Of a DNA stretch of 64,000 bases, positions 21,600-33,365 are shown in pieces. Every line of letters starts with the position of its first letter. The first letter of the stretch is position 1. Position numbers and translations under genes: made by a program. Source of the stretch: Talpa occidentalis (lineage: Eukaryota; Chordata; Mammalia; Eulipotyphla; Talpidae); NCBI RefSeq assembly GCF_014898055.3, contig NW_023601104.1:83869106-83933105 (forward strand). Direction: 5' to 3'. The notes beneath the pieces were generated by a model. That model was not told the DNA's origin. It worked only from the letters and a program-made list of their open reading frames with translations, and did no database searches.

Positions 21600-22030
21600 T
21601 CCTAGGGTAGCATGCAGGACTTTGTCTACTTTCAAGCTTTACAGACGTGGCTTCATACCATATGTACTTTTGCTTTTGATTTCATTTGTTTAATGCCATA
21701 TTTGTGAGATTAATCCAGATGTGACATGTTGCTGCATGTGGGATAGTTCATCCATTCTTATTACTGTGCAGAGTTTCATGATATATATCTATCACAATTT
21801 AGTTACCATTCTATTGTTAATTACATTTCAATTGCTTCCATTTCTAGCTATTATGAATAGCACTTGTATGTGTCTCTTTGTGAACATATAGAGATATCCA
21901 TTTTTAATGTCTGAGAAGAATAATGAGTTCAAGTGATATGCATAAATTCTGCTTTACTGGATGTTGCCAAATGGTTTTCTGAAGTGGTGTGCTAATTTAT
22001 GCTTCCAATAGCAGTGTATCGAAGCTCTCC
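21600..22030 (-). mobile_element. Ancient LINE-1 (L1M-type) fragment
   Basis: Blocks match the antisense of an old LINE-1: CTTTTGATTTCATTTG, GTTGCTGCATGTGGGATAGTTCATCC, TCCATTTCTAGCTATTATGAATAGCAC, and GATGTTGCCAAATGGTTTTCTGAAGTGG...AGCAGTGTATCGAAGC. Possibly a second copy or a displaced part of the fragment at 20770. Confidence 0.7.
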
Positions 22031-23128
22031 ATCCAAACATGTGTTTTAAATCTCCTTTTTTGTCACATGAGGATTCTGAGATTAAAGATGTTAAAAAGTT
22101 TTCATGTCATGCAGCTAATACAAGAAAAATCCTTGGTTTCAATCCAGGTTTGCCTAACTCCAATAGTATTCTTTTTGTATGAGACCATAACATCAATTAC
22201 TTTACTTCAATATATACTTCAACTTCACTCTCCTTCTTTTTCTTCAAATAAATACCTCATATATTTTGTTTGTCTGATGCCTTTCTACTCAAGGTTCAAC
22301 ACAGGAAATTTATGGTTTCCTCTCCCATTCTGTTAGCTCACAGCCCACCCTACTGTCTTTTAATCAACTGCAGTGACTTGTGACATCATTTCAATGAATG
22401 CCCTGGTTTCAATATTTGACTTTTAACTATTCTTAGCTTAGTATCTTGTCATCTGGAATGTAGATTCCTTAAAAGTTAACATAGCTTTATTTAATATCAA
22501 TTCCCTTTGTCAAAGCAATTAATAACCACTTAAAATTATTAAATCTAATTGATATCTAGCTACCTCAAGATTAAAATTATCAACAAAAGTTTAAATGAGA
22601 AAGCAGACCAATGGAAAGCACAGTCTTGAGACATAGAAAGTTTTGAAGGAAATCCTGCACGTCTGTAGTCTGAAATGGCAAACACATCAAATCTAAAAGT
22701 AGTAAGTGGAACTAAATTTTATTTTGCATTATTATTTACAAGTTACTGAGTTCAATAAACTTGGACCAAATAGAAAAACTCATATCACAAGATAAGTAAG
22801 ATGTATTACTTGTGGGAAAAGCAAATTAAGAGTAATAAGTTATATGCTAAAAGTTGGTTTTAGATGAGATTTGAAAAATAGATAGAGAGTTAATGAGATA
22901 AAACTATCCGACAATAATTACTCTCAATCATAAAGACCTCAAGAGAAGGGTTTTTGCCTCTGGAGAGGAGAAGACTTTGTTTAATTCATATCTGTTTGGA
23001 AGTTATCTATTATATATATGTCTCAGTGTTTTAGATACTGTGATATGAGTCAGTAAATGGAAGAGGAATAAAGAATATAAAGATACAAGAAACTCAAAGA
23101 AAAGCATGGCCAGTAACTTGTTCTGAAA
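22031..23128. other. AT-rich unassigned stretch
   Basis: A 115-aa plus frame starts at 21989 inside the LINE-1 remnant and runs to 22336. It has no recognisable domain. No further repeats recognised, though 22340-22500 may be a decayed L2 piece. Confidence 0.4.
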
Positions 23129-23194
23129 TTTTCAACACAATTTAAATAAATTTTCAACACAATTTAAATAAATTTTAAATACAATTTAAATAAA
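23129..23194. repeat. Three tandem 22-bp units
   Basis: Units at 23129-23150, 23151-23172 and 23173-23194. The first two are identical (TTTTCAACACAATTTAAATAAA) apart from none seen, and the third differs at two positions. Each holds AATTTAAATAAATT. A small AT-rich minisatellite. Confidence 0.85.
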
Positions 23195-23289
23195 TTGACC
23201 TTGAATAGAGCTTCCTGTTAATTCTATGGGATGGCACTCAGACAAAATTCTACATGTACTAGAATTTCCATTTAACATAATCAAAATAT

Positions 23290-23691
23290 CAAAAAGATAA
23301 ACTCATGCCATTTGCAGCAAAATGGATGAAACTAGAAGGCTTTTTGTTCAGTGAAATAAGTCAGAAGGAAAAAGAAAAATATCAGATGGTTTCACTTATA
23401 GGAGGAATACAGAGAAAACAAACAAAGGATCAAAAGAGAGAGAGGGAAAAAGAGAGAGAGACAAAACTTGCCGGCAAATTATAGATCTGAGGTATACAGC
23501 AGGGGAGAGATAGGGAGATGGGTCAAAACAGGGGAAGAGAGAGAACAGGAGACTATGGTGATGGTTCACAGGTGATGCGGCGGTGGGAGATTTATCTAGA
23601 CTACTGATAAATCCCCACTGAGAGGAGAAATCAACTATTATAAAAAAAGAACAATGTAAGAAAATAAATGTTTAATTAAAAATAAAGTAAA
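23290..23691 (+). mobile_element. 5'-truncated LINE-1: end of ORF2 and 3'UTR
   Basis: Begins in the ORF2 C-terminus (AAGATAAACTCATGCCATTTGCAGC, ATGGATGAAACTAGAAGG, GAAATAAGTCAGAAGG) and continues through a purine-rich 3'UTR (AGAGAGAGAGGG, ACTATGGTGATGGTTCACAGG) to an A-rich end. A likely diverged TSD is ATAATCAAAATAT at 23277-23289 against ATAATTGAGATAT at 23692-23704. Its 3' end matches the LINE-1 part of the chimera at 48560-48719. Confidence 0.85.
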
Positions 23692-23704
23692 ATAATTGAG
23701 ATAT

Positions 23705-24556
23705 CTTATTACCAAACCAATTCAATCTACAAATTTGAGCATATGATTTTCTATTATAAGAAGACAGGGTGTATGTAATCCACTGTGCAATGGAGAAAGT
23801 GAATTTGTGCTTTGATTCAGAGGTGGAATCAAGCCTAGAGTATGTTATTCCTGGCAAGGGTCGTGGATGGTGAACTTTGCCCTGGATGATGAGTGAAAAA
23901 CAAACCAGGGAAGCAGACTTTCAGTGCTGAAACTGAGGCCCTCTATTTGAACATGTCCATCTCTCTACTGCCCAAGTAATAGTGAGGCTACCGAAACTAT
24001 TTGTGTGAAATTCTTGTTTCTTTCATGGCATATAAAAGGCCAGCAACCCAAGAAAACATATAAATAAATTTCATAGTAAATTAAAAAAAATGCTAAACTT
24101 CTTCGTGATCACAGTGTAAATTATAGGAATAACAATAAAAATACAAATTTTGCCTATCATATAATCATAAATGAAAGCATTTGTGAAACTGATGTTGGTA
24201 AGTGTAGGATGTTTTGTACAACATCTCATACATGGTGGGGATATAATGACAACAACAGTTTTACAGGGCAATCAAATTTTGAAGACGTGTATTCATTCAC
24301 ATAGCATTTATTTCTAGAGACCTGTAACTTAAATTACTTTTTGAAGTGTTTAAGTACATATGTAACCTTGTTTCTGTTGTGTGTGTACTATAAATAAGCA
24401 TATACATAATTATGCATTATAATATATTGCTATAATTATGTAATTATAGTATTTGTCAGAGTGATTAAAATAATAAATAATTGAAGGGACTATATTGTGG
24501 AAAAATGGATAAATTAGCCTTGATCATTATATAGCCATTAAACAACAACAATCACA
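23705..24556. other. AT-rich unassigned stretch
   Basis: No gene; small frames of 61 and 66 aa on minus have no recognisable domain. Long A/T runs near 24390-24480. Confidence 0.45.
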
Positions 24557-24801
24557 AGGCCCTCCCTAGTGGCCTTGGGGTTAAGGCTCAGCACTCTCAC
24601 TGCTATGGCCTGAGTTTGATCCCCTGCCAGGGAGCTAATCCACCTATGGCGCAGCCCTCTCTCCTGTCTTGCCCACTGTCTCCCTTATCAGTGTATTTCA
24701 GTAAAATCTACCTGTTCTATTCCCCACTCTGTGAATCCTCTCACCCCCCCACCCCCTGTACCTCTAACCTACACCCCAATTCTTCTATGCAAAAAAATAA
24801 A
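24557..24801 (+). repeat. tRNA-derived SINE copy, GGCCTTGGGGTTAAG type
   Basis: Diverged copy with CTCCCTAGTGGCCTTGGGG, CTGAGTTTGATCCCC and CTTATCAGTGTATTTCAG. It lacks part of the CTCTGTCTCTGGTGAA block. Possible short TSD AACAAC on each side. Ends TATGCAAAAAAATAAAATAAC, matching the tail type of the copies at 34771 and 36731. Confidence 0.88.
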
Positions 24802-24934
24802 ATAACAACTACATATATTCATATACTGATTTAGAAGAGTCAATTCAGATTGGTAAACATAAAACTAAATTGTGAAAAATATGTATAATATGGTCTAGTG
24901 TCTTATTTTATAAATTAAAACTATATATAATATA

Positions 24935-25266
24935 GTATAGTGTATCTCCATTTAAGTGTTGGTTTATTTCTGGACTTTCAATTTTATTCCATTTTTCCCT
25001 GTGTCTGTTTCTGTTTCACGTCTATGCTGTTTTAATTATTATAGTTTTTATTATTAATCTGGGAATGTGCTACCACCATTCACCCTCTTTTTTTTTTTTG
25101 TCAGAATTGCTTTGACTATTTTTTGTCTTTTGTTCCATATGAATTTCAGTAATGTTTTATTTTTTTGAAGGTTGCCATTGAAACTGGTAGGAATATAGTT
25201 ATATATTCATAATGATTTGAGTAAGATAGCTATTTTAGCAATGTTAGTTCTTCCTATTCATGAACA
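24935..25266 (-). mobile_element. LINE-1 ORF2 fragment, 3' arm of an inverted element
   Basis: Antisense ORF2 downstream of the polymerase core: GTTGGTTTATTTCTGGACTTTCAATTTTATTCC, ATGCTGTTTTAATTATTATAG, CAGAATTGCTTTGACTATTTT and CAATGTTAGTTCTTCCTATTCATGAACA. On the minus strand it begins at the point where the plus-strand arm 25267-26445 ends in LINE-1 coordinates. Confidence 0.85.
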
Positions 25267-26445
25267 GAAAAGGAGGAGAAGTTGCAACATATATCTTAGA
25301 ATTCAAAAGCTCGTAAGTGATTACTGTGGACATTTGTATAGCAGCAAATTCTTAGAAATGTGAAACCAATTGACATTAAATCAGGAAGCAATGGAAAACC
25401 TGAACAGACCAATTACAAGCAAGATAATTGAAGGAGTAATCAAAAGTCTCCCCAAAACAAGAAGTTCTGGACAAGTCAGTTTCACTAGTGAATTTTAATG
25501 TATGATAAACTAGTACCAATCCTTCTCAAACAGTTTCAAAAGAATTAAGAAAGAGGGAATACTACCAACATTACCTTCATACTCAAAGCAGAAAAAGACA
25601 CAAAAAAAAACCCCAGAAAAACCCATAGACCAATTTCCTTGATGAACATAAATGCAAAAATCCTCGACAAAATCTTAGTAAACCAAATTCAGCAATGCTT
25701 TAGCAATACCATGCACCATGGCCAAATTGAATTTATTTCAGGTACATAACAATGGTTCAACATCCAAAAATTAATGAATGTAATTCACCATCAACAAATG
25801 TAAAGATAAAAAATCATAATCACATCAGTAGATGCAGATAAAGTATTTGATAAGATTCAACATCCATTTATCATAGAAATCCATAAAAAAAATTAAAATA
25901 CATGGCACATACCTCAAGGCCATGTATGATACACCCACAGTAGCCGTCGTTCTTGTGGTGAAAAGCTGAAGGCTTTTTTACTAGGTCTGGTACAAGATGA
26001 GGATGTCTACTTTCAGTAACATTCAACATAGTCTTTGAAGTCCTAGCTGGAACAATTAGACAAGAGAAAGAAATAAAAGAAATCCAAATTGGAAAAGAAG
26101 TAAAACTACCACTATTTACAGATGACATGGTAATAAACATAAAACCCTGAAGACGCCACTGAAATAATTGAAACAATAAATCATTTTAGAAAAGTGGCAG
26201 GTTATAAAAATAATTTATAAAAATCAGTTTCATTCCTAGATGCAAACAATGCACTAGAAGAGGAAGAAATCAGGAAAATAATCCCATTTATAACTGCATC
26301 AGCAATAATTAAATATCTAAGAGTAACTTAATATAGGAGGTGAAGAATCTGTACAATGAAACATTTTTAGACATTAGACATTATTAAAAGAAATGAAATA
26401 AGACACAAGTAAATGGAAAGATTTTCTGTCAGTCATATTTGAAAA
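25267..26445 (+). mobile_element. LINE-1 ORF2 fragment, 5' arm of an inverted element
   Basis: Sense ORF2 polymerase region: GAACAGACCAATTACAAGCAAG, CTCAAAGCAGAAAAAGAC, CCAATTTCCTTGATGAACATAAATGC, CATCAGTAGATGCAG, CTACCACTATTTACAGATGACATGG (the TDDM site), ATAACTGCATCAGC and AAATGGAAAGATTTT. Stops and frameshifts throughout. The 101-aa minus frame at 25871-26176 is a shadow. Abuts the minus arm at about 25266. Confidence 0.88.
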
Positions 26446-29400
26446 TCCAAATCTATAGTTTAATTTTAAACTATACATTTTTAAAGGAAAACTGTTAAAA
26501 TAAGCAATAAAAGATTAGGTATATATAACATATAATTATATGTATAATTTGTACAGCCAAATGTGTAGGTTGCTTATATATAGTATATGCTTCCAATGTT
26601 TGAAATGTTATAGATTGTTATATCAATCTATAACAATTGCCTGTGTAAAATAAATTGGGACTGAGCATTAGAGTAAAGGTTTACTTGAGCAGCATTTAAC
26701 TCATCTATTCTCAAGGTGTGGTTCTCCACATAGATCTGGCAAAAAGAGCACCTAGATTAGAAAAGGAATCCAGTAGAGGAGGGGTAATGGGTCACAGTTA
26801 GTTTTAATTAACTACCTTTGCTTTTCCTGCTTGTTTAAAAGCGAACACAGATGGAAAAGTAATTAATGCATAAACTAATTAGTGACCTCATTTGCTAATG
26901 TACATAATAAATAAAACAGATTGCAGGAAATATTCAACAGGAAGAACTAAGGTGAGGCCAACAGTGTGAGATGAAGTGATATTTATGGTTGAATTAGCAG
27001 TAAGCCATAAAATAAATTATGCATTTCCTTAAATATTATTTTATCAAGGAGGCATCAGAGGGAAAGGTAAACCTAGTTTTTATTTTCTTTTAAATAAAAA
27101 GGTGGCCAAAGGCATTTTATACTATGTGTGTATTTGGATAATTCATTCAATTTAGTGTATATAATTATTGTGCATAAATCTAATTTTTAAACAATGCATC
27201 CAATCTACCAATATAAAAATAGTTACTTTTATAGAATGATAATTTTTTCAGCTTTAATAATTATTGTAAAATAGGATTTTATGAGTTGTGTCTTTTCTTT
27301 TGAATCTTTTAGTCTGAATTAATTTTGACCAGAACATATTTTATTGTATGACTGCTGGGTACAGAGCAATGTGGTAATGCTGTTAATATAATTCCTGTGT
27401 ATTTAACTACAAAATGCAGAAAATTAAAAGTAATTAAAGTCAAAGTGTGGGATAAAATCATCTGTCCCCAAATCACCTTCTTCTCAATGTTAATTGCAAA
27501 GAATTCTCATCTTCTTCACAGAGTTCGTATGAACTTAAATGTGACAATGTTCGTGAAAGCAAGGTTTCTTTACTTCAATATGAAAGGTAATTTTCACCTA
27601 CCTAAACTTTGAATATAACTTTCATTGTTGACACCTACATTTTTTAAGTAGTCAAAGTCACACTGAACAGAGTGATCCTCAGTTTTCTTGGAAGGAAACT
27701 ATTGTGTTTAGGAGCAACTCAGTTTGGTGGTTTCCAACTGTAATATATCTCTCAAAGCCCTGATTTTCTCTGAAATGCAGTTGACAGTGGGGCCAGAGCA
27801 CTAAGCTTCACAACCAATGCTCAGCTCTGCTTAAACCAGAGCTGTACCACTCTTAATCTTTTCCTCATAGCAAACTCTTCTTATCTTGATCAAAAGACTT
27901 TACAATTGAAGAAATTCTAGCAATCTCTTAATGGAGCATACATTTCATGTTATAATATAGGCAATTTATAAAAAAAGAAATCAGCTGTAATTTTTTATGT
28001 GCAGTAAAATCTTCTATAACCCCAAAACTAAAAATAGTCTCTGTTAAAATTTGATCTCTATTCTCTCAGAGTTTTTGGTTCATGCCTCTCCTCCATTCTC
28101 CATCTCCTTTTGATGCTTCAGTTATTTACTCAGTTTTGAAAGGCTGGCTTTTTAGTCAGTTTTGAAGGTGGTCTTCTCTTATTTTTAGTTTGGTTTCTCT
28201 ATTCTCAATAGTTTAGCATTGTAAATTATTGATACATAATGCTCTTATGGAATCCTTCATCTAGATTCTAAGGAAAATCTTAGAGTGAGGTTCTACTATA
28301 GTAGTTTGCTCTTTTCAATGGAACTAGCACAGATAAAACTTGATTAAAAATTAATATTCTATCAATTCAGTTTCGAAAAATTTGGTATCTACTTTGTATT
28401 TAAACACCTTGTAAGCAAATATGGTTCAGATTAGAATCCTGCCCCCCAGGAGTCTTATAGATGATGCTAAAGTTTCGATAGATGTGGTCATTGACCAGCT
28501 GTGTTCTACTTATGGGAGTATGTCCACACTCATAACACTTGTGAACAAGGAGAATAGTGTCTATGATTTAGGGGTCTGTGCAGATTTTTGTGTTTGTCAT
28601 GTGCTCTGCTGTTTCATAAGCAGTGATTGAACATGGACTGGGATAAATTATTCAATTTTATCCCATTTGCTTGTTATTATTTTGTAGTAAAATTATTCCT
28701 CTTGAACCTGGTCTTCTTTATTTTCATTTCTTTAAACTCTGTTTCATTTCCCTCATTTTCTTGTTAAATTTTTATGTATATTGCTTTTGGAAAATTTACC
28801 CAGTGATAAATAAGGTTAGCCTTATATGAAACTTCTTATTTAATAGAGATCAAAATAAACAAACAAAAAACCAGACAGTTTTCTCCTTTTGTGGACTGCA
28901 GAATATTCTCGGGAATATGTCTTCTATCCAGTGCTAAACCTTTTCTCCTAAAACCTCTTAAAATTTAATAGCAGAAATATATTATGTTAACACCCAGACT
29001 GCTACATTAAAGTAACATTACTCTTCTTGAATTATAACCTCCATGATATGCTAAATTCTGAGACTCTCCCACTCTTACTTTAATCATCAACAAGCAGTAT
29101 TTGGGATTTGCAAAGGTAGACACTCAACATGGAACATGATTTATATTCACCAATAGGCACAGACATATTGGGCTCAACAAGAATATATATTATATATTTC
29201 AACAATTGTCAGAAATATTTATTGAGGATCCATTTTGTACAGACTGGTGTGTTTCATGCTCCATGGGGGCACACAAAATAAAATAGATGGGGAGAACTTT
29301 AACCTTACCAAAATTAAGAGTTTTTAGAAAGTGTCAATAAATCAAGTTGAAGATTACACTGGATGACTTCTAACTTTTTTACAACTCTAAACTTGTAACA

Positions 29401-31145
29401 ATCTTCTGGCATGTTCTACTTTTATGTATTGTATTTTAATTTCACTTGACAAAACATCGTTGAGGGAGTTTATCAGAAGGATTCATTTATTTGGTCAAGG
29501 AGACTTAGAAATAGATGGATAATAGTGACAGGAATCTGAGACAAGTGGTTACTTTGATTGAGCATTAAATTATGCTTGCTTATAGTTTTGGGAGTGATTC
29601 CTGAAAGTCTTAACATTCTCCACTGTGGCAGGAAAAAGAAATGAAGCAGCTTTCTGTGACTTTTTCATCAAAGACCAACTTGATTGTGGATTTGAGAAAG
29701 AAAACTCAGAGTCTCAAGTGATTCTGTGCAATTTTATTCTTACTTAAATCAGGAAAATATATTTGCTACAATTGAAAAAAATCCCCATAAGCTGCCTAAT
29801 AATGGTGGGAAAAGCAGAAACATCATAATTTATATCCATTTGTGACTCCTAGATTTCCCTCACTGAGGGAACAAAATTGATTGGACTGCAGAGGTTAGAA
29901 GGATCTGAAAGTCGTATTTCCTGGGAAGCATAAAGGTTTACCCCAATTATTTGTTGCAGATCAAGATACTGCACAAGATTTATAAAGATTGGTTTCTCAG
30001 TCTTCATAGGAGGATGATAAAACAAATATTTTCAATATTAAGAACGATAATCATGATTGTTTACATAAGCTGGCTTTGTAAAGGATGGTAACACTTAGGT
30101 GGTTGGGTAAGCGGGTGAGCCCACGCCTTGGCCTCCCATGGAGGTACTGTTGACTTTTAAATCTTTCTCTGGTCAGATAAAGAGAAGAATTTCAGCTCCT
30201 TAAAGCAGACACTTTGTTGACATTGAATTGTATGCACAATATGTAGGTAGTCATTAATTGAAGGCACTTTGAGAGATATAATAGATAATTCCTTTTACAG
30301 GGATGTTGTAGAAGGTATAAATGCACTTTTTTTTGTTTACCAACTTTTTTTAGTGAGTTCAAAATATATTAAGTGTAAAAGAGCAAATTGTCATTCAGCT
30401 AAACTGCAACTTCATGATCCTTTTAAGTCTGAAAAGATATTCAGAGAAATTCAGAAACATTAATTTTCAGTAAGCTGAAGAATGTGTCTAGTTATTTGTT
30501 AGATTTATTTCTGATTTTTTTGTTTCATTTTTTAATTAGAGGAAGGGAAAGAAAGAACCAATGTCTGAGCAATCCCAGGTGTGCCAGTTACCAAGCAGAG
30601 TGTTTCTCAAGCTACCTTCTCACTTTATCTTATTTTATCAACACACCAATCTTTTTTTTCCCCTTTCATAGAGGTTTAGTGACTTGCTCTGTGTTGGAGC
30701 ACATCACAAATGATGTTTATGGCAAAATTTGACTTCAAATTCACAGAACTTCAAAATCCAGGCACTTAGTGCTACAGAGTATCTGGTTATGACAAAAAGT
30801 TTCCACCCATGAAATCTGCCTTTCAGTAGTGATTATATTTATGTGTTGCCTCATTATAGATTGTAAATCTTTCTGAGAATTAACTATAGGCTATTCTCAG
30901 TTTCTTTGTCCCAACAACTTACACTCAATTCATATATAATATGATGAAACCCTTGTCCAAACTGGCAGTCTTTCCCTTTTGCCTGTTAAAGAAAATCCTT
31001 TGATTTTTCTAAGGGATACTTGTTAACATTTATTTATTGAAAACAAGTTTAGACAGAGAAATTTTACAGGAACAATTATAAATCAACCAGTCAGCCAGTT
31101 TCAATTTGAGGTAGCAGGAATTAGTCACTTTAGTGCTGAAGGAAG
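26446..31145. other. Long AT-rich stretch, no gene seen
   Basis: About 4.7 kb with no recognisable gene and no SINE of the dominant family. Frames of 60-82 aa (27397, 28421, 30269, 30484) show no domain. The segment 26760-27110 keeps several TAATTA/ATTAAT boxes in otherwise mixed sequence and could be a conserved non-coding element, which only alignment could show. A perfect hairpin lies at 26606-26635. Confidence 0.45.
26606..26635. repeat. Perfect inverted repeat, 12-bp arms
   Basis: Arms TGTTATAGATTG (26606-26617) and CAATCTATAACA (26624-26635) are exact reverse complements around the 6-base loop TTATAT. It sits in AT-rich DNA with no flanking target duplication, so its origin is unclear. 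Confidence 0.8.
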
Positions 31146-31178
31146 TGTTACAGAGCAGCCCCGATATAAAACGGGTTG
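31146..31178. repeat. Short fragment resembling the LTR end at 4270
   Basis: TGTTACAGAGCAGCCCCGAT followed by ATAAAACGGGTTG closely parallels the first 33 bp of the LTR at 4270 (about five differences). Similarity stops after it, so this is either a terminal scrap of a related LTR or a badly diverged copy. Confidence 0.45.
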
Positions 31179-31397
31179 CAGGACTTCATAAAATAAATGC
31201 ATTGCATGCCAGGTTTTGAATAAGTTAATGAAAATGGATTGTTGGGCACGTGGAAAATAAATCTGATGACCTGAAAGTCAGTCCTGAAATGACAGAAGGA
31301 CTGCTTCATGATTTTAACAAAAGCAGAAATCATTTACAAAGCTCAATCTCACCACCAGGACATATTGTGCTATCAATCAGTAATGATGAGAGCAATA

Positions 31398-31640
31398 GTT
31401 ACAATTTACTGATTACCCCCTGGTGTCTGACACAATGGGGCACCCTTTGCAAACCAGTTATTTCTGGTCATTGAAAACAACCCAAGGATGTTTTTTTTTT
31501 TTTTAATTCCAATTTTACACATGGAACAAATTTAGTGTTAAGGATTATCTATTTGTCTGGGAAAATTAATAAACGGTAAAGGCAAGATTTAAAACTAGGA
31601 CTGCTTGACTTCAACATTCAGGCTGCTGTGTTGGAAAGCA
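31398..31640 (-). repeat. MIR SINE fragment with a T run
   Basis: ATAGTTACAATTTACTGATTACCCCCTGGTGTCTGAC, then ATTCCAATTTTACACATGGAACAAATTTAG, then GGCAAGATTTAAAACTAGGACTGC follow the reverse MIR consensus in order. A T run of about 16 at 31489-31504 has expanded inside it. Confidence 0.65.
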
Positions 31641-32640
31641 ATGCCTGGCACATTGTGAATGAGAATGCTTGCTCTGTGGCATTGCTTGATTGGAATTTCC
31701 TTTCCTTCAGACTAGCTATGTGACCTTCTTACTCTTGATTGTAAACTTGATCACAATGATGAATTTCTCAAACTGCATATTCATATTTATATCCATAGAA
31801 TCGTGCACAAAGCTTGGGCTACTTTTTATTCTCATTCCATAGAACGGTGCTAAACTAAGTGTTTGCCAAATGACCAGGTGTAAGAAAGTCGGACATCTTA
31901 TTTGTGTTTTGCTCCCAATTGTCTAGATCATCAGTTCTATAGTTTGAGAACCTGCACATAATCTCATTTTAAGTAGCAGCTCCATGAATACTCTTAAACG
32001 TTTTTGAAGAAAACATTTTCATAAGTTTTAAGGATAAAACAATTACTTTGGAACCCCTCCTAGAGTAAGGTTGTAGATATTTATTAAATTTCTACAAGAA
32101 AAGATGGCAAAGTGGGCTTTATGGATATTTAGTAAGAAAATGGAGAGTAGTTTTAAGGAGATGATGAGGGACAGAAGAAAAATGATTTATTAAATTCTTT
32201 CAGGAAGTTCATTTGGCTGATCTATTCAGAAGAATTTGTTTTTATTCCTTCTTGAACATTGTTAATAACTTTTTTATCCTTACTAAACTTCATTAAAAAT
32301 ACTAGCTTCATAATTCCCCTCAGAAGACCTTGAATTTTGTTTTAAGAATTAATCAAAAAGTTTAAGGTAAAATCAGGAATTTTTTTTTGCCAAGCAAATG
32401 TATACATTTGAGGTTAAACACTCCCTCTTCTAAATGCTGAAGGGATTTTTAAAAGAACCCTGTAGACTGACCCTTGACTAATTGTAGTGCTAACAGGGGA
32501 ACTCGTATAAAGTAGATAACAAATGGCTATTTTCTGGAAATGAGAACAGTTTTTCAGTATGTGTGTTGATCTCAATGTCACTCCTTTGTTCCCTGAAGAA
32601 TTCTCCAGATGTTTAAATGCTGTGTAAACTGGCTTAATGC
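31641..32640. other. Unassigned stretch
   Basis: No gene. 31668-31760 (TTGCTTGATTGGAATTTCC, AGCTATGTGACCTTCTTACTC) may be a second decayed MIR on plus. The remainder is AT-rich and unrecognised. Confidence 0.4.
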
Positions 32641-32659
32641 CAATTAAAGTGGACAAACC

Positions 32660-32661
<2 letters not shown>

Positions 32662-32713
<52 letters not shown>

Positions 32714-32739
32714 GTCTCTCTCTCTTTCTCTCTCTCTCA
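32662..32739 (+). repeat. (CT)n microsatellite
   Basis: About 78 bp of CT repeats with three or four interruptions (TGTC, TTTC). Frames across it, 108 aa minus and 69 aa plus, encode RE or LS repeats and are artefacts. Confidence 0.95.
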
Positions 32740-33083
32740 CTCATTGTTTACTTACCATCATAATGTTTCTCTCTCCCTGGCCCTTTTCAATAATAAATTC
32801 CATAATCCCTTCCATTGTCCAAAATACCATCATAGGTTTTGGGTAAACAAAGATGAGTGTCATATGGTCTTATTCTCAGTGACCTTATTGCCTGGATAGT
32901 ACATTAGACAATGAAGTCAGGCTGTAGAAAGGAAATATTGGAATATAGTTTCTAAAGGAAAGAGACAAATATATTCCCGGGAGAGCCATGACAAGATATA
33001 TCTGCTTAACTGTTGACAGAAATGCAAGACCATTTAGCATAACAATGCAATCTTGTACAACATTTTCTATTGCTCTATCTTTT

Positions 33084-33343
33084 TTAAAAAAGATATATTT
33101 ATTTATGCATACAAGAACTAGGGTACTGGCCAGAGGTGTTGGGGGTGAGAGAATTCACCAGGGACAGAGTGGGGAACAGAACAGGCATATTAACTGAAAT
33201 ATACTGCTGAGGGGAGCAGTGGGTGAGTCAGGAGAGGTCTGTTGCATCATATCTCCCTGGCCAGGGATAGAACTCATGCTGCAGTGGCTGTGAATAACCT
33301 CATAGGTTGCATCTTAACCCCTTGTGCCACCAGGGAGGCCCCA
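33084..33343 (-). repeat. tRNA-derived SINE copy
   Basis: Minus copy from AAAAAAGATATATTTATTTATGC to CCACCAGGGAGGCCCC. The flanks CTATTGCTCTATCTTTT (from 33067) and CTATTGTTCTCCCTTATCTTTT (33344-33365) match apart from an indel and are probably a TSD. A short deletion occurs after GCATCATAT. Confidence 0.92.
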
Positions 33344-33365
33344 CTATTGTTCTCCCTTATCTTTT

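Noticed and set aside
23129..23194. CRISPR-like spaced repeats
   Set aside because: The three 22-bp units are directly adjacent with no spacers, and the window is a mammalian genome. It is a minisatellite.
32414..32846. Arg-Glu and Leu-Ser repeat 'proteins' on both strands
   Set aside because: These are translations of the (CT)n microsatellite at 32662-32739.
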